Shown here piece after piece: positions 33,600-44,171 of a DNA stretch of 64,000 nt (position 1 is the first letter of the stretch; each line of letters opens with the position of its first letter). The stretch lies in the NCBI GenBank assembly GCA_963920705.1, contig OY987240.1, positions 7,667,676 through 7,731,675 on the forward strand, in the 5' to 3' direction. A program made the translations under genes and the position numbers. Source of the DNA: Odiellus spinosus. Its lineage: Eukaryota; Arthropoda; Arachnida; Opiliones; Phalangiidae. A model generated the notes under the pieces. It was not told the DNA's origin and did not search any database. It saw nothing but the letters and a program-made list of their open reading frames with translations.

Positions 33600-34860
33600 G
33601 AATTCCAAAGAATTCTAGCCTAAAAGCTAAAACAACAAATGACTCGCGAAAGTCTCCACATCGATGGGTAGTGGCTGATAACACGGATATATTGGTTCTT
33701 CTTGTATACCACATATCAGAGCACATTTTTATGATGAGACCATCGAAAACGTTACACCTGATAAAGTCACGGATATTCATCAGCTACGTTGCAAGCTCGG
33801 CGGACTAGCTGAAATACTCCCGTTTATTCACGCATTTTCCGGTTGCGATGCCACTTTGAGAATCTATAAGAAGGGGAAATTAGCAGCTCTAAACTTCTTG
33901 AAAGGTAACGCGGATCTAGTCGAATGATGTTCAGCCTTCAACGAAAAGAACGCGATGAAAGAAACACTGCAAAAAACAGTCGAGGACATCTTTCTGTGCT
34001 AGAACTAAAACCAAGACCTTAAATCACCACAGATATTTGTAATACAACATAGTTATTGCTAAACAGATATTGAGAAGTAGTTTCGAATTGGCGTCACTGC
34101 CACCGACGACATCAACCCTAAGGGTATACTTGCAAACTCGAGAAAGGTTGGGAAATACTTTGAGATCCGAAGAATGGGAACTAGATAAATATAATAAACT
34201 AGGCATAGTACCAAATTTTTCAGAGAAAGCTCCAGCACCTGCTATTATTTTGAAACTAATTTTGTGTGGGTGTAAATCATCCAACTGTGGCAAAACGTGT
34301 TCATGTCGGAAATATCAAATGTTGCGTAATGTATGGGGAATGCAATGGGGTTTCTTGTACTAATGCTTATAAAGAGGCTCCTGGGGAGGAAAATGATGAC
34401 ATTTTTTATATGTAATTTATATATAATGATAATATTGCTTTTTTCACAAATTTACATTATTTAAAATTTTAATAAGCAAAATTTCGCACGAAAGTTCAAA
34501 ATTTCAAAATGGCGTTTGATCCAAATGGCTGTATCTTTAGAACGGTAAGTTATGGAAAGTTGATTTATGTACCGTTAGGTTTCATGTTAAAGCCTCGTTC
34601 TTTTCTACAATACCAGATTAGTTCTACGGGTTACGGTTGAAGTGTAAAATGCAAAAAACGCAAATTTTCAAAATGGCGGCCATTTTTGGGGGTCTTCCAC
34701 CCCCCGGAAGTGAAGGAACTTTTTTTCCCTTAATAAGCATTATAACTACTTTATATAGCCGTTGGAATTAGCGTGTTACTAATTTGTTCTAGGTTTAAGC
34801 AATTTTTGGACTAATTTCCCTGGGATAGAAGGCTAGTTAATATAATGGCAGCATCATCTA
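33600..34860 (+). mobile_element. 3' part of a coding transposon (HAFSGCDAT protein)
   Basis: Protein fragments in three frames: VVADNTDILVLLVYH, then LPFIHAFSGCDAT with KKGKLAALNFLKG, then a C-terminus with RLGNTLRSEEWELDK, SEKAPAPAIILKLI and the cysteine cluster LCGCKSSNCGKTCSCRKY. This order (TDxLVLL, HAFTGCDTTS-like, PAP, Cys-rich tail) is familiar from uncharacterised transposon proteins common in invertebrate genomes; I do not know the catalytic class. Frameshifts and stops show decay. The 3' non-coding end is shared with 4622-5095. It interrupts or truncates the broken receptor. Confidence 0.65.
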
Positions 34861-35350
34861 CTTGGATGTCTTCTATTTCTGATTATTGATGTATTTTTTC
34901 TGCTCTCCCGTTATTCTGAACCCCGTTCTTTTCGATCTTGGCCCCCCTATACTTCGTTCATATTTGTAATTTGCGAAAGAGTTTTTTTTATTCCTGGTGG
35001 TGCGTGGTCGCGAAACGTCAAATAAATTCTGCGGTTAAACCGCGGGGGATGCAATCGCGTATCGTTGCTGCCGAGAACGCCTGCACTCCATACGTCATCT
35101 ATTAAGCAGTGGATATATATTCGGATAAAAGACTTACACTTCATTCCATAAAAGTAATCAACGACCCATAGCTTTATGCTATTAGGCTCAGCAAAGGTTT
35201 AGTTTTACGCCACTGCGGTCGATAGAGTGTCTCGAATCATTTACCTCGGCGTTTGATGATAGTATTAAGTTAAGGGCCGTTGTTTACTTTCATGGAATAA
35301 AGTGATAGACCTTTGATTCGGATTATTGTTTTTCCTGCGCCATAGATTGC

Positions 35351-35362
35351 AGCGCCATCTAC
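35351..35362 (-). promoter_or_regulatory. CTCF-like word
   Basis: The minus strand reads GTAGATGGCGCT, a good match to the insect CTCF core. It lies 1.5 kb upstream of the gustatory receptor start. Confidence 0.3.
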
Positions 35363-35539
35363 GGCCGTGAGATTATACTACTAAGAGTCACTATTAATCA
35401 AAGTGACATTTCATTTAAATCTTAATTTCATTCTGCAAAAGGTGCGATGGTCCGTTTTTTTTTTTAAAGTACACTAGGGTGTAGGCTTCAGTCTTCGAAA
35501 CTAAATATCGATTTATGTTCGGTACAAACGACGGCACGA

Positions 35540-35552
35540 AGCGCCATCTAGG
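35540..35552 (-). promoter_or_regulatory. CTCF-like word
   Basis: The minus strand reads CCTAGATGGCGCT, a good match to the CTCF core, 190 bp from the previous one. Confidence 0.3.
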
Positions 35553-36847
35553 GCTGTATTCATTATGTGGAATTTAAGCTGTAAATGCTTAAATGAAGCA
35601 TACTTAGTATTTTATAAATTAACATGTAGTTATTAAAAGATTTTAAAACTAATTTAAGCGAAATAGATTCAATTAAATTCTAAAGTCTGAACGGTTTCTA
35701 TTGTTCTATGATTAGCAATTCAATTTTCTATCAATAAAGAAAAATTGAAAATTCAATGATTCAAAGCTAACTATATGGTGTTTATATTTTTCCAATTTGC
35801 GGAAAATTTTCCGTATAGCGGAAAATATTCCGCGGTTTTTCTTTCAGGAAAATTAACAACACTAGCATAACCACAATTCACTTTTAAATATATTTCTCTC
35901 CGCTGACCAATCACGTGATAGCTGGCGGTGTTGGCAGCTCGACACCAGTAGCGTGGGGGCAAGCACTGCTCTAGGGGAGTGGGAGACTATGACGCGTACA
36001 CACTTAGCCAGATAAATAATCCTTCTTTATTTACTTATGAATTACTGTGTATATAAAAGTCCCCATTTTGTTCATTGTCCGGAAAATATATCTGACTCTG
36101 TTTATAGTTGCCATGACAATAATCGTTACGATTAAACCCCCCTTTCATCCATATCTCTGATCGATTGAATGTTGTAGCTTGGACCAAGAATTAAATTGGC
36201 AGTTATCGACAAAACGAGTAGGAATATATCTTCCATATCTTTATATCAAATCTCATTAGTCAGAAAGTTTTTAGGCCTAAAAAGAGGTTCTCAAATCTAA
36301 GCAAAAACGCGTTCGATTACGTTTAGTTACCATCCCCAATTAAAACTAAACACCATAAAACGTGTCCAATAATTGTGAAAAAAATTCGCGAATACTATTT
36401 GACACGGTCATTCCAAAAATCTGTTATATTTTTAGCGTATAGTTTCCCTATAACGCGAAAACCACTGAACTCGAGACAGTACAATATATTATGATCAACG
36501 TCGGTTGCTAAGCAAGAGACGTCGAATCTTAAATGGAGCTTGAAGGAAAAATCGAAAGCCCATAAAGGCGTTTCTCTAAAGATAAATTATTGGAGTTGTA
36601 AGATCTCTGGTGCATATGCTGCTAAAATGTGCGGGGGATTAATTATGGAAAATGTGTCTCTAGCTGTCTTTGTCTAAGGTCAGATATTGTTCAAATTATA
36701 TTATTTGAAAGAAAAAATATATAAGAATAGAAATTGTAAGAGTGCCTATATGAACACAATGAAATATCGCAATTCCCTGTATTGAGTTAAATACAGCGTT
36801 ATCCGTTCGCTAAATAGAACGTGAATTCTTTATTTCGTACCATCAAA

Positions 36848-37813
36848 ATGCTCGAGTATATTCGCAATATCATAAACCATCAAAGAGGTATAGACCCAGT
36901 TATACCCGTTACCGTTGTAAATCATTTGAAGACTTCCAAGATTTGGATTTCTCTGAAAGTGGTCTTTTTAATGTGGTTACTTGTAGCCATTGTTTTTCTA
37001 CACTACGCCACTTTTCGCGTAATCAGAATGTATTTCAATTCGTCTCTGGATATTTGGCTGTTGGGTAATTTGAGTGTTTACACATTGTCATCAGTTACTC
37101 TGAACTCGATTGTATTATACAGAAGAAAAATACTAAAAACATTCAGTTACGTCCTAGAAAATACCATTAAAGGTAAGAATTTAACTTTATGTATCGTATA
37201 GGTGTGTATCAACAAGTAGCTACTTCATATTTTTTATACTTAAAGGTGATAAAAGCAGAATAATTCGATCTAATTATCACACTTTCAACAATGAATATAT
37301 TTTAAAATTTTCACATTGTAAGATTTTATATTAAGGCGATGTAGGCCTACTGATTTTTCATAAACGTTTCCAGTTTTTATGGGGGTAAGTATTGTTGAAC
37401 AAGATTCGCGAAGCGCTCGCCTTATAATTATCAAAATTACAAAGGTACCCCTTGGAAAAAATTGGATTTTTTTACGATTTTTTGTAAAGGGTACCCCCTT
37501 GAAAATATATATATATATATACTCAATATATATATATATATATATATATACTCAATATATATATATATATATATATATACTCAATATATATATATATATA
37601 TATATATACTCAATATATATATATATATATATATATACTCAATATATATATATATATATATATATACTCAATATATATATATATATATATATATACTCAA
37701 TATATATATATATATATATATATACTCAATATATATATATATATATATATATACTCAATATATATATATATATATATATATACTCAATATATATATATAT
37801 ATATATATATACT

Positions 37814-37844
<31 letters not shown>

Positions 37845-37846
37845 CT

Positions 37847-37940
<94 letters not shown>

Positions 37941-40900
37941 GATTTTTTGTATGGGGTACCCATTGAAATAAATTCGAATAGTTTTCGATTTTTGTAATTT
38001 TTTTTTTTCGAATATTTTGTAAGGGGTAATCCTTGAAGAAAATAGTTTTTTTTTTTCTTCAAATCCTTGAAGAAAATAGTTTTTTTTTCTTCAATTGTTT
38101 GTAAGGGGTATCTCTTTAAAAAAAAAATCGTATTGGTTTTCGATTTTTTGTAAGGGGTAACCCTTGGAAAAAATTCATTTTTTTAAAGATTTTTTTTTAA
38201 GGTAGTAAATATTTTACATTGGGTACCCCTTGTAAATATTTTCCGAGTGGTACCCTTAGTTTTTTTTTTTTTTTTGTAACGGGCACCCCTTAGATTTTTT
38301 TAATTTTAGTAATGAATACCCCTTAGATTTCTTTGTAATTTTTAATAAAAGGTCCCCTTAGATTGTTTTTTAATTTTAATAAAGTCTATGCCTCTTAGAT
38401 TTTTTTGGGGATTTTTAGTAAGGCGTATCCTTAGATTTATATTTTTCAATTTTTAGTAAGGAGTACCCATTAGACATATATTTTTAATTTTAGGAGTTCC
38501 CCTTAATTTTTTATAGTAATTAGTTCCCTTTAAATTTTTTTTTATTTTACTAAGGATTTAGATTATTTTTTATATTTTACTAAGGAGTACCCCTTAGATT
38601 TTTTTATATTTTAATAAGTAGTAGATATTTTTTAATTTTACTAACTTAGTCCCAAGAGTTTTTGTATTAGGAATGACGAGCTAATTCACTGAATATTCGT
38701 TACGCAGATGTCCGAAATCATGAAAAATTAACAAGGAAATGCAAAATATACCTCATACTGACCACCATCTACGTGATATCGATGACTTGCATGACGACTT
38801 TCATGTCCCAAGTAAAATGCAACTCTAAACGAGTTGCTGATTGGTGGATATCAATGGTTATGTTCGGTTCCGCGGTAGGACACCAATGGTCAGAGACGAC
38901 GAAATGCGTGATCATGGCTATCGACAATCTACTCTGCGGCATATGTTTAATGGGATGCTGCCCCATAATAGCCTTAGGGCTCGTGGTACTAACTTCAGCC
39001 ATTGAAGAAATGATCAATTCCTTTTTGGATTTTATCAAGGAATATAATAAAGGTAATTATCATTAATAGTATTGTTTAGACCAAATTATCCATGGTCGGA
39101 ATCAATCGTGATACGCGAAAGAACTCAATTTAAATTGTTCATCTTTTGTGGAATTCAAAATGCCGCGTTAGAAACCACAATCGCGTCTTTCTCCTTGGAA
39201 CATCCGGTAAGATGGCGCTCAACACGACTTTTTTACACTTAGTAGAGTAAATGCTAATATACATTTGTTGCAACGGCTTCTATTGAACACTCCGAGCTGC
39301 TTCGGCTTGAGAGACGGAGTGTTGATTTCGGAGAACTCCGATCTCGAATGGAAGATAGTCGCGATGAACCACCGGCAGCCAGGTGCTTCTGCGCTAATAG
39401 AATTCCTTTGGGAGGTCGCTTCGAGACCGATCCAAGGCGTTGGAGCGCGAGCATTGACGTTACAAGAAAATCTGGAGCACTCTCGGTCAGTCCCAATGGA
39501 AAACTCCATCAGACGACAACCGTCTCACCGTTAAAAGGAGAATAAAATCCAATAAGAAATGTTTTTTATTGATTAATTATCATTTGAACGGCCTATAGTC
39601 GCCCCAACGAAACAAGAGCCCTGAGAAAAACGTCCGAAATGGGGTCGCCAACGTCGACCCCATAGTTATTAATCAACTTGTTTTTCTCTTGCGATGTCTG
39701 TCTGCAATATCGTCTGCTCTCAAGATTGAGTGGATAAGTTCGGTGTTATAGAACGTCGGCTTTTTGCAGTGTATATGCTGTTATATTTTGTTTATTGCGA
39801 TCCAGTATTCTGTATAATTCATAGTATAACGAAACAACATTAGAAAGTACACCAGTACTAGTTTTTTGTTTATTACGATTAACCTCTGAATTTAAAAACA
39901 TTGAATATTTAAGGAAAGACACCATTAGTGAAAAAACATAAATATAATCAAAAATTAATGTCATTGTCTTAGAATTCAAGCACTCTTTGCCCGTTTAGTT
40001 GGAATATTCATCGGAGTCTTCGCTGTCATCTTGCATGTTGATAATAAGAGGTTCAATCGCGGTTTCGATGATGGGATCTTTTTCCCAGTACTCTTCAAGT
40101 ACCTTTTCCACATGCATAATCGCGTTGATCCAATTTTCCGGTGAAACACGTTCTATGGCCCTTACTGTGGTATCTTTGACCGTCGATAGTTTGAAACCAG
40201 AATTCGCCTTGGCAACTTCGTTCTTTACTTGTGCCCATATCAACTCAATTGGGTTAAACTGGCAATGGTACGGTGGAAGCCTTACCACTTTGTGACCTCT
40301 ACTTTCAGCAATCTCGTCAATTTCGTATCTCAGGGTTCTTGACTTGTGAAGTTTAATTATTTCATAGAGTTCCGCTTTGAGTGAGGTTTTGTCATAGGGA
40401 ATGTGGTGGTCGTCGAGCCATTTCTGCATGTCGCCTTTACGAGTTGCTGTGGTAGGTGCTTTGTCTACAATAATCGAGTGATATGGCGCGTTGTCCATGA
40501 AGATGGTCGCATTTTCAATGTTAGGAAGAAGTTGTTTTATAAACCACTCTTTGAAGCATTTGGCATTCATGTCGTCATGATAGTCTGCAAGGCCCGATTT
40601 AGATGGGAATATCAAGAGTCCATTCTTCACAAAACCTTTCGAGGAACCCGCGTGAAGTACAATAAGTCTCTTTCCTTTACCAGAAGGGACTTTCGGACCA
40701 GATATATCGTCCGACTGCCAACATTGCGATACCGTATGGTTTTCATTCACCCACGTCTCGTCAATAAAAATAACGTTGTCCTTCAAAACAAGACCTTTTA
40801 CCGTTTTTAGAAATTGCCGACGGCGAGCCACGACGTCAGTTCTTTCCATAAGATGCTTGCGACTATCGACCTTTTCATACTCGAAACCAAGTTGATTTTT

Positions 40901-43900
40901 AAGTACTTGTCGTAATGATTCACGACCACCGCTGAAAATGGCTTCTTGCGTCACATCGTCGACTTGTCGAAGGGATTCCAGTAATTTCTCTACTGTGGGG
41001 AGCTCTTTGTCTAAGTAGAATTGATGTAATCGACGTCTAATGGCTTCAAGCTGAAAGCTATCTACCTCAGTTACGGGGGATGAACGGCTTCTAGACTTCC
41101 CGGGACTCTGGGCAACCTCGGCGTATGACTTTCCTATCTGTTCGGCATCTTTCACTTCCTTCTGAATCCTTTTAACCTATGACAAAACCTCAATCAAAGC
41201 GGAACTCTATGAAATATTTAAACTTCACAAGTCAAGAACCCTGAGATACGAAATTGACGAGATTGCTGAAAGTAGAGGTCACAAAGTGGTGAGGCTTCCA
41301 CCGTACCATTGCCAATTTAACCCAATTGAGTTGATATGGGCACAAGTGAAGAACGAAGTTGCAGAGGGGAATTCTGGTTTCAAACTATCGACGGTCAAAG
41401 ATACCACAGTAAGGGCCATAGAACGTGTTACACCGGAAAATTGGATCAACGCGATTATGCATGTGGAAAAGGTACTTGAAGAGTACTGGGAAAAAGATCC
41501 CATCATCGAAACCGCGATTGAACCTCTTATTATCAACATGCAAGATGACAGCGAAGACTCCGATGAATATTCGAACTAAACGGGAAAAGAATGCTTGAAT
41601 TCTAAGACAATTACTAATGGTGTCTTTCCTTAAATATTCAATGTTTTTAAATTCAGAGGTTAATCGTAATAAACAAAAAACTAGTACTGGTGTACTTTCT
41701 AATGTTGTTTCGTTATGCTATGAATTATACAGAATACTGGATCGCAATAAACAAAATATAACAGCATATACACTGCAAAAAGCCGACGTTCTATAACACC
41801 GAACTTATCCACTCAATCTCGATAGCAGACGGTATTGCAGACAGACATCGCAAGAGAAAAACAAGTTGATTAATAACTATTGGGTCGATGGTGGCGACCC
41901 CATTTCGGACGTTTTTCTCAGGGCTCTTCTTTCGTTGGGGCGACTATAATCCACCAGTTAAATTTTTTACAAAGAAATATTAAAATAGAAATAAATTTAA
42001 AACTTATCCGGAAAACAGGCTTAGCTGGATTCATGGTGATTGATGGATAAGCGACCAATATCATGTTATTGGCAATCTCACGGAGATCTTGCTTTAACTA
42101 CGGGCCATTGCTCATTGGTCGATGACCCATCATTGCGAAGAAATTGTGTATCTCTATGAATCAAGCTAAGCCTATTGTCCGGGTAAGTTTTAAATTGATT
42201 TCTATTTTAATATTGGTTTTAAATATTTTTACAAACCCTTCGCCGTCTACCAGAAGCGGGATGCGTGATTTACAGAGAAAAATCTATGTGGGGTGCCATA
42301 TTGGTATATGTAATTATTTCAGTCGCCATCTACAGCTCAAAAACTGAACTATTTTCTTTATTTTTCTCTTTTCAATAAACTGTCGTCTGTAGATAATCTT
42401 ACAAATGAAATAATTTGTGGAAGTATTTTTTTAATTTAAAGTCGTTTTGTATTCAGAATAATATCAAACTGGGGTAGAAATTGTGCCGTACTGGGCTGTA
42501 ATAGTAGTGATGGAGATAATAAGGAGTGCAAATCAAAAAATATCAAGTACGTTCTGATCCTGACCAAGGGTTAACGGTATTTCATAAAGATCGCCTCTTG
42601 TTCATTACATATATATTCCGAAAGTGAAATATTAAAAAACCAATGGTTGGAAGCGCTCGGCAGTCCAAATTATGTACCAGGAAAAATGTGCTGTTTTAAG
42701 TATTTGTTACGAAAGTAAAACCATACCATCAAACCATTCCTCGTCTGGGATCAATGCTGGAATTTTAAATGATACAGTATTACAGTTCCTATTACATGTA
42801 TTGAACGGTTAAGCCTTGGTGTATTATCAAGTAAATAGACTAAAAAGATAATACCTATTGTTAGCATTTCGTTTTACATTTTCAAATTTACTCCCCTTTC
42901 TTGGGCTAGAAAATAATAGACTAAATTTATTTCGTTTTTCATCCCATTTGAAGTTTCACGAGTAGTTTTAACATTATTGGAAATTGCCCTTTGATTTTTA
43001 GAACTTGCTTAGAACCAAGGTTACTAGACTACAAATACACGGCTTAGAACATCGTCATTTCTATAAATTTTAGAAGTTCCGAATTTGGGTACTAGATGGC
43101 GCTGACAAAAAACTACATACATTCAAAAAATGGGCGGTGACCTCGTAAAACGCGTATACTGGGGAAAGCGATAAGAAAGAGTTCAGTAAATTGGGAAATA
43201 AATCATTCCAAAATAGCGCTTACTCCCAGAAGAATTTCTATTAAGAAAATCAGTGCCATCTCATGTTTTTTCATCCTGCTAAATAATCCTTTATTACCGG
43301 CTTAAGAAAGAACCGCTATAATGGGAACCGCTATTATGGATATACGCGCCCAAATCCAAAATTTGTTCCTCTTTATTTTTCATAGATCAAGTGTCCATTT
43401 CCAGTTAAATCTAAGACGAGTTCATTATTATATGCCAAATCCAAAATTTATTCTTCTTTCTTTTTCGTAGATCAAATGTCCATTTCCAGTTAAGTCTAAG
43501 ACGAGTTCATTATTCATAACTTTCCCTTATCCACCCCTGGTACAATCCAACCACTCTAAATCATTACGAGGAACCTCCTTTTCCTCTTTACATATAAATA
43601 TATAATCATTATATTTGCTTTTTTTCTAGGTGAAACGCCTCTTACATTGCACATCATTCGTGAAATGCGACTGAAGTACTACCGAATTTCTTCAACTCTT
43701 GAAAAAGTAAACGACACGTGTCAAAATTTCGTTTTACTATGGACCGTTTTAGCTGTAGAATCCGCTTGTTTTTCAATTACTGTTAGTTTGCAAAGGTTTG
43801 GATCCGAATCGTACGAAACTTTAGGCTCGTCGGTGTATTACATCGCCAAGTACGGGCAGCCTATTGTAATTTTCATCACAGTTATACTAATCGCTTCCGC

Positions 43901-44171
43901 TATACCGGATAAGTTACAGCAATGTTCCAAAATGCTTCGAGGGATTACTTTAAATACGTTAGGACCTATGACCGATCAAGAATTCGCTTCTTTTAATTCG
44001 CACGTTTTAATTTTGTCCAATCAGTTACAAAACGAGGCCCTTGGTCTAAGCGCCGGTGGTTGTTTCTTATTGACTAAAAATTTTTGTTTGTCCTTCATTG
44101 GGTTGGGCGTGACCTACGTTGTCCTCTTAATACAGTTTCAAGATGAAATTCAATCAACAAGAAAAGTGTGA
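36848..44171 (+). CDS. Gustatory receptor, three exons, 403 residues
   Basis: Exons 36848-37172, 38708-39052 and 43630-44171. Both introns are phase 1, with GTAAGA/GTAATT donors and CGCAG/TTTTTCTAG acceptors. The joined frame is exactly open from ATG (context CAAAATG) to TGA. The protein has about seven hydrophobic segments: [117 protein letters not shown]. The last contains TYVVLLIQF, the diagnostic TYxxxxxQF motif of arthropod gustatory receptors. These are inverted seven-membrane-pass, ligand-gated channel proteins of taste and some smell neurons. Length is typical of the family. Intron 1 holds a TA-rich satellite; intron 2 holds transposons. No disabling change is seen; the ligand is unknown. 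Confidence 0.9.
37503..37923. repeat. TA-rich minisatellite punctuated by CTCAA
   Basis: About eleven units of roughly 29-30 bp, each a run of TA dinucleotides ended by CTCAA, followed by an unbroken (TA)n run and poly-T. It lies in intron 1 of the gustatory receptor. The long open frames across it are artefacts of the repeat. Confidence 0.95.
37925..38640. repeat. Degenerate ~45-bp repeat of GGGGTACCCCTT and T-runs
   Basis: Repeated words TTTTTTGTAAGGGGTACCCC and CCCCTTAGATTTTTT recur about a dozen times with strong drift. An earlier pair occurs at 37440-37500, before the TA minisatellite, so the minisatellite seems to have arisen within this array. Confidence 0.75.
39209..39219 (+). promoter_or_regulatory. 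CTCF-like word
   Basis: AAGATGGCGCT matches the insect CTCF core. Intron 2 of the gustatory receptor. Confidence 0.25.
39348..39545 (+). CDS. Uncharacterised frame with a following AATAAA
   Basis: A 65-codon frame from ATG; the same frame is open upstream to about 39255. It includes [18 protein letters not shown] and a Ser/Thr-rich end. AATAAA directly follows the stop. The stretch is far less AT-rich than the receptor intron around it. However, two other frames, one on each strand, are also open here, so the reading frame is ambiguous and no family is recognised. It may be the 3' end of a retroposed transcript. Confidence 0.2.
   Translation: MEDSRDEPPAARCFCANRIPLGGRFETDPRRWSASIDVTRKSGALSVSPNGKLHQTTTVSPLKGE
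39995..41155 (-). CDS. Tc1/mariner-superfamily transposase, DD82E, 5'-truncated
   Basis: The open frame begins at the rearrangement junction; position 41155 is a GTG, not an ATG, and an in-frame stop lies just upstream, so the true start is lost. The amino part has a helix-turn-helix-like region (residues ~35-110). The DDE core shows FIDETWV (D132), FMDNAPYHS (D221) and FNPIELIW (E304), with 82 residues between the last two. That spacing is the one reported for the Sailor branch (DD82E) of the IS630-Tc1-mariner superfamily. The enzyme cuts and rejoins element ends at TA sites in the nucleus. The catalytic triad is intact, but without a start codon or natural 5' end the copy is unlikely to act alone. 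It lies antisense in intron 2 of the gustatory receptor. Confidence 0.85.
   Translation of the reverse strand: MKDAEQIGKSYAEVAQSPGKSRSRSSPVTEVDSFQLEAIRRRLHQFYLDKELPTVEKLLESLRQVDDVTQEAIFSGGRESLRQVLKNQLGFEYEKVDSRKHLMERTDVVARRRQFLKTVKGLVLKDNVIFIDETWVNENHTVSQCWQSDDISGPKVPSGKGKRLIVLHAGSSKGFVKNGLLIFPSKSGLADYHDDMNAKCFKEWFIKQLLPNIENATIFMDNAPYHSIIVDKAPTTATRKGDMQKWLDDHHIPYDKTSLKAELYEIIKLHKSRTLRYEIDEIAESRGHKVVRLPPYHCQFNPIELIWAQVKNEVAKANSGFKLSTVKDTTVRAIERVSPENWINAIMHVEKVLEEYWEKDPIIETAIEPLIINMQDDSEDSDEYSN
41190..41579 (+). pseudogene. Inverted duplicate of the transposase C-terminus
   Basis: The last ~130 codons of the neighbouring transposase in opposite orientation, including [15 protein letters not shown] and ending [11 protein letters not shown]. 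It differs at only a few positions (for example AEGNSG for AKANSG). It lacks both aspartates of the triad. Confidence 0.9.
41984..42206. mobile_element. MITE with TTAA target duplication, copy 2
   Basis: Ends AATAGAAATAAATTTAAAAC and the inverse, flanked by TTAA at 41980-41983 and 42207-42210. Shares TACGGGCCATTGCTCATTGG-type core words with copy 1 (26080-26244), but is 58 bp longer. Confidence 0.85.
42320..42333 (-). promoter_or_regulatory. CTCF-like word (weaker)
   Basis: The minus strand reads TGTAGATGGCGACT, one base off the core consensus. Confidence 0.2.
42478..42720 (+). pseudogene. THAP-domain relic
   Basis: A frame reads [17 protein letters not shown] (the C-x4-C start of a THAP zinc finger). 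After a break comes [26 protein letters not shown], matching the tryptophan-centred and C-x2-H-type end of THAP domains, with the final His lost. THAP domains bind DNA and occur in P-element transposases. The intervening stop and the loss of Zn ligands show it is dead. Confidence 0.5.
43091..43106 (+). promoter_or_regulatory. CTCF-like word (best match)
   Basis: ACTAGATGGCGCTGAC is the closest match in the window to the CTCF core. It lies 0.5 kb before exon 3 of the gustatory receptor. Confidence 0.35.
43353..43517. repeat. Tandem duplication, ~80-bp unit, two copies
   Basis: The stretch from CCAAATCCAAAATTTGTTCC to AGACGAGTTCATTATT is repeated once with few changes. It lies 110 bp before the exon 3 acceptor of the gustatory receptor. 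Confidence 0.8.

Larger units (their letters stand above)
34861..36847. other. Intergenic region before the gustatory receptor
   Basis: No supported exon. It contains one copy of the TAGAGTGTCTCGA repeat block (about 35215-35330) and two CTCF-like words. A minus-strand frame at 35771-35962 has no motif. Confidence 0.5.
39596..41946 (-). mobile_element. Rearranged Tc1/mariner-type element with inverted 3' halves
   Basis: Both ends read TAGTCGCCCCAACG (inverse at the right end) and are flanked by TA (39594-39595, 41947-41948), the Tc1/mariner target. The left ~800 bp (39596-40410) and right ~780 bp (about 41170-41946) are near-identical inverted copies of the transposase 3' half. The normal 5' end is missing and replaced by a second 3' end, giving a large palindrome with the gene on one side. 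Confidence 0.88.

Noticed and set aside
37379..37971. Two long open frames of alternating Ile/Tyr
   Set aside because: They are translations of the TA-rich minisatellite and carry no coding signal.
39999..40810. Plus-strand frames opposite the mariner transposase
   Set aside because: They are antisense shadows of the catalytic gene, which has the recognisable DDE motifs.
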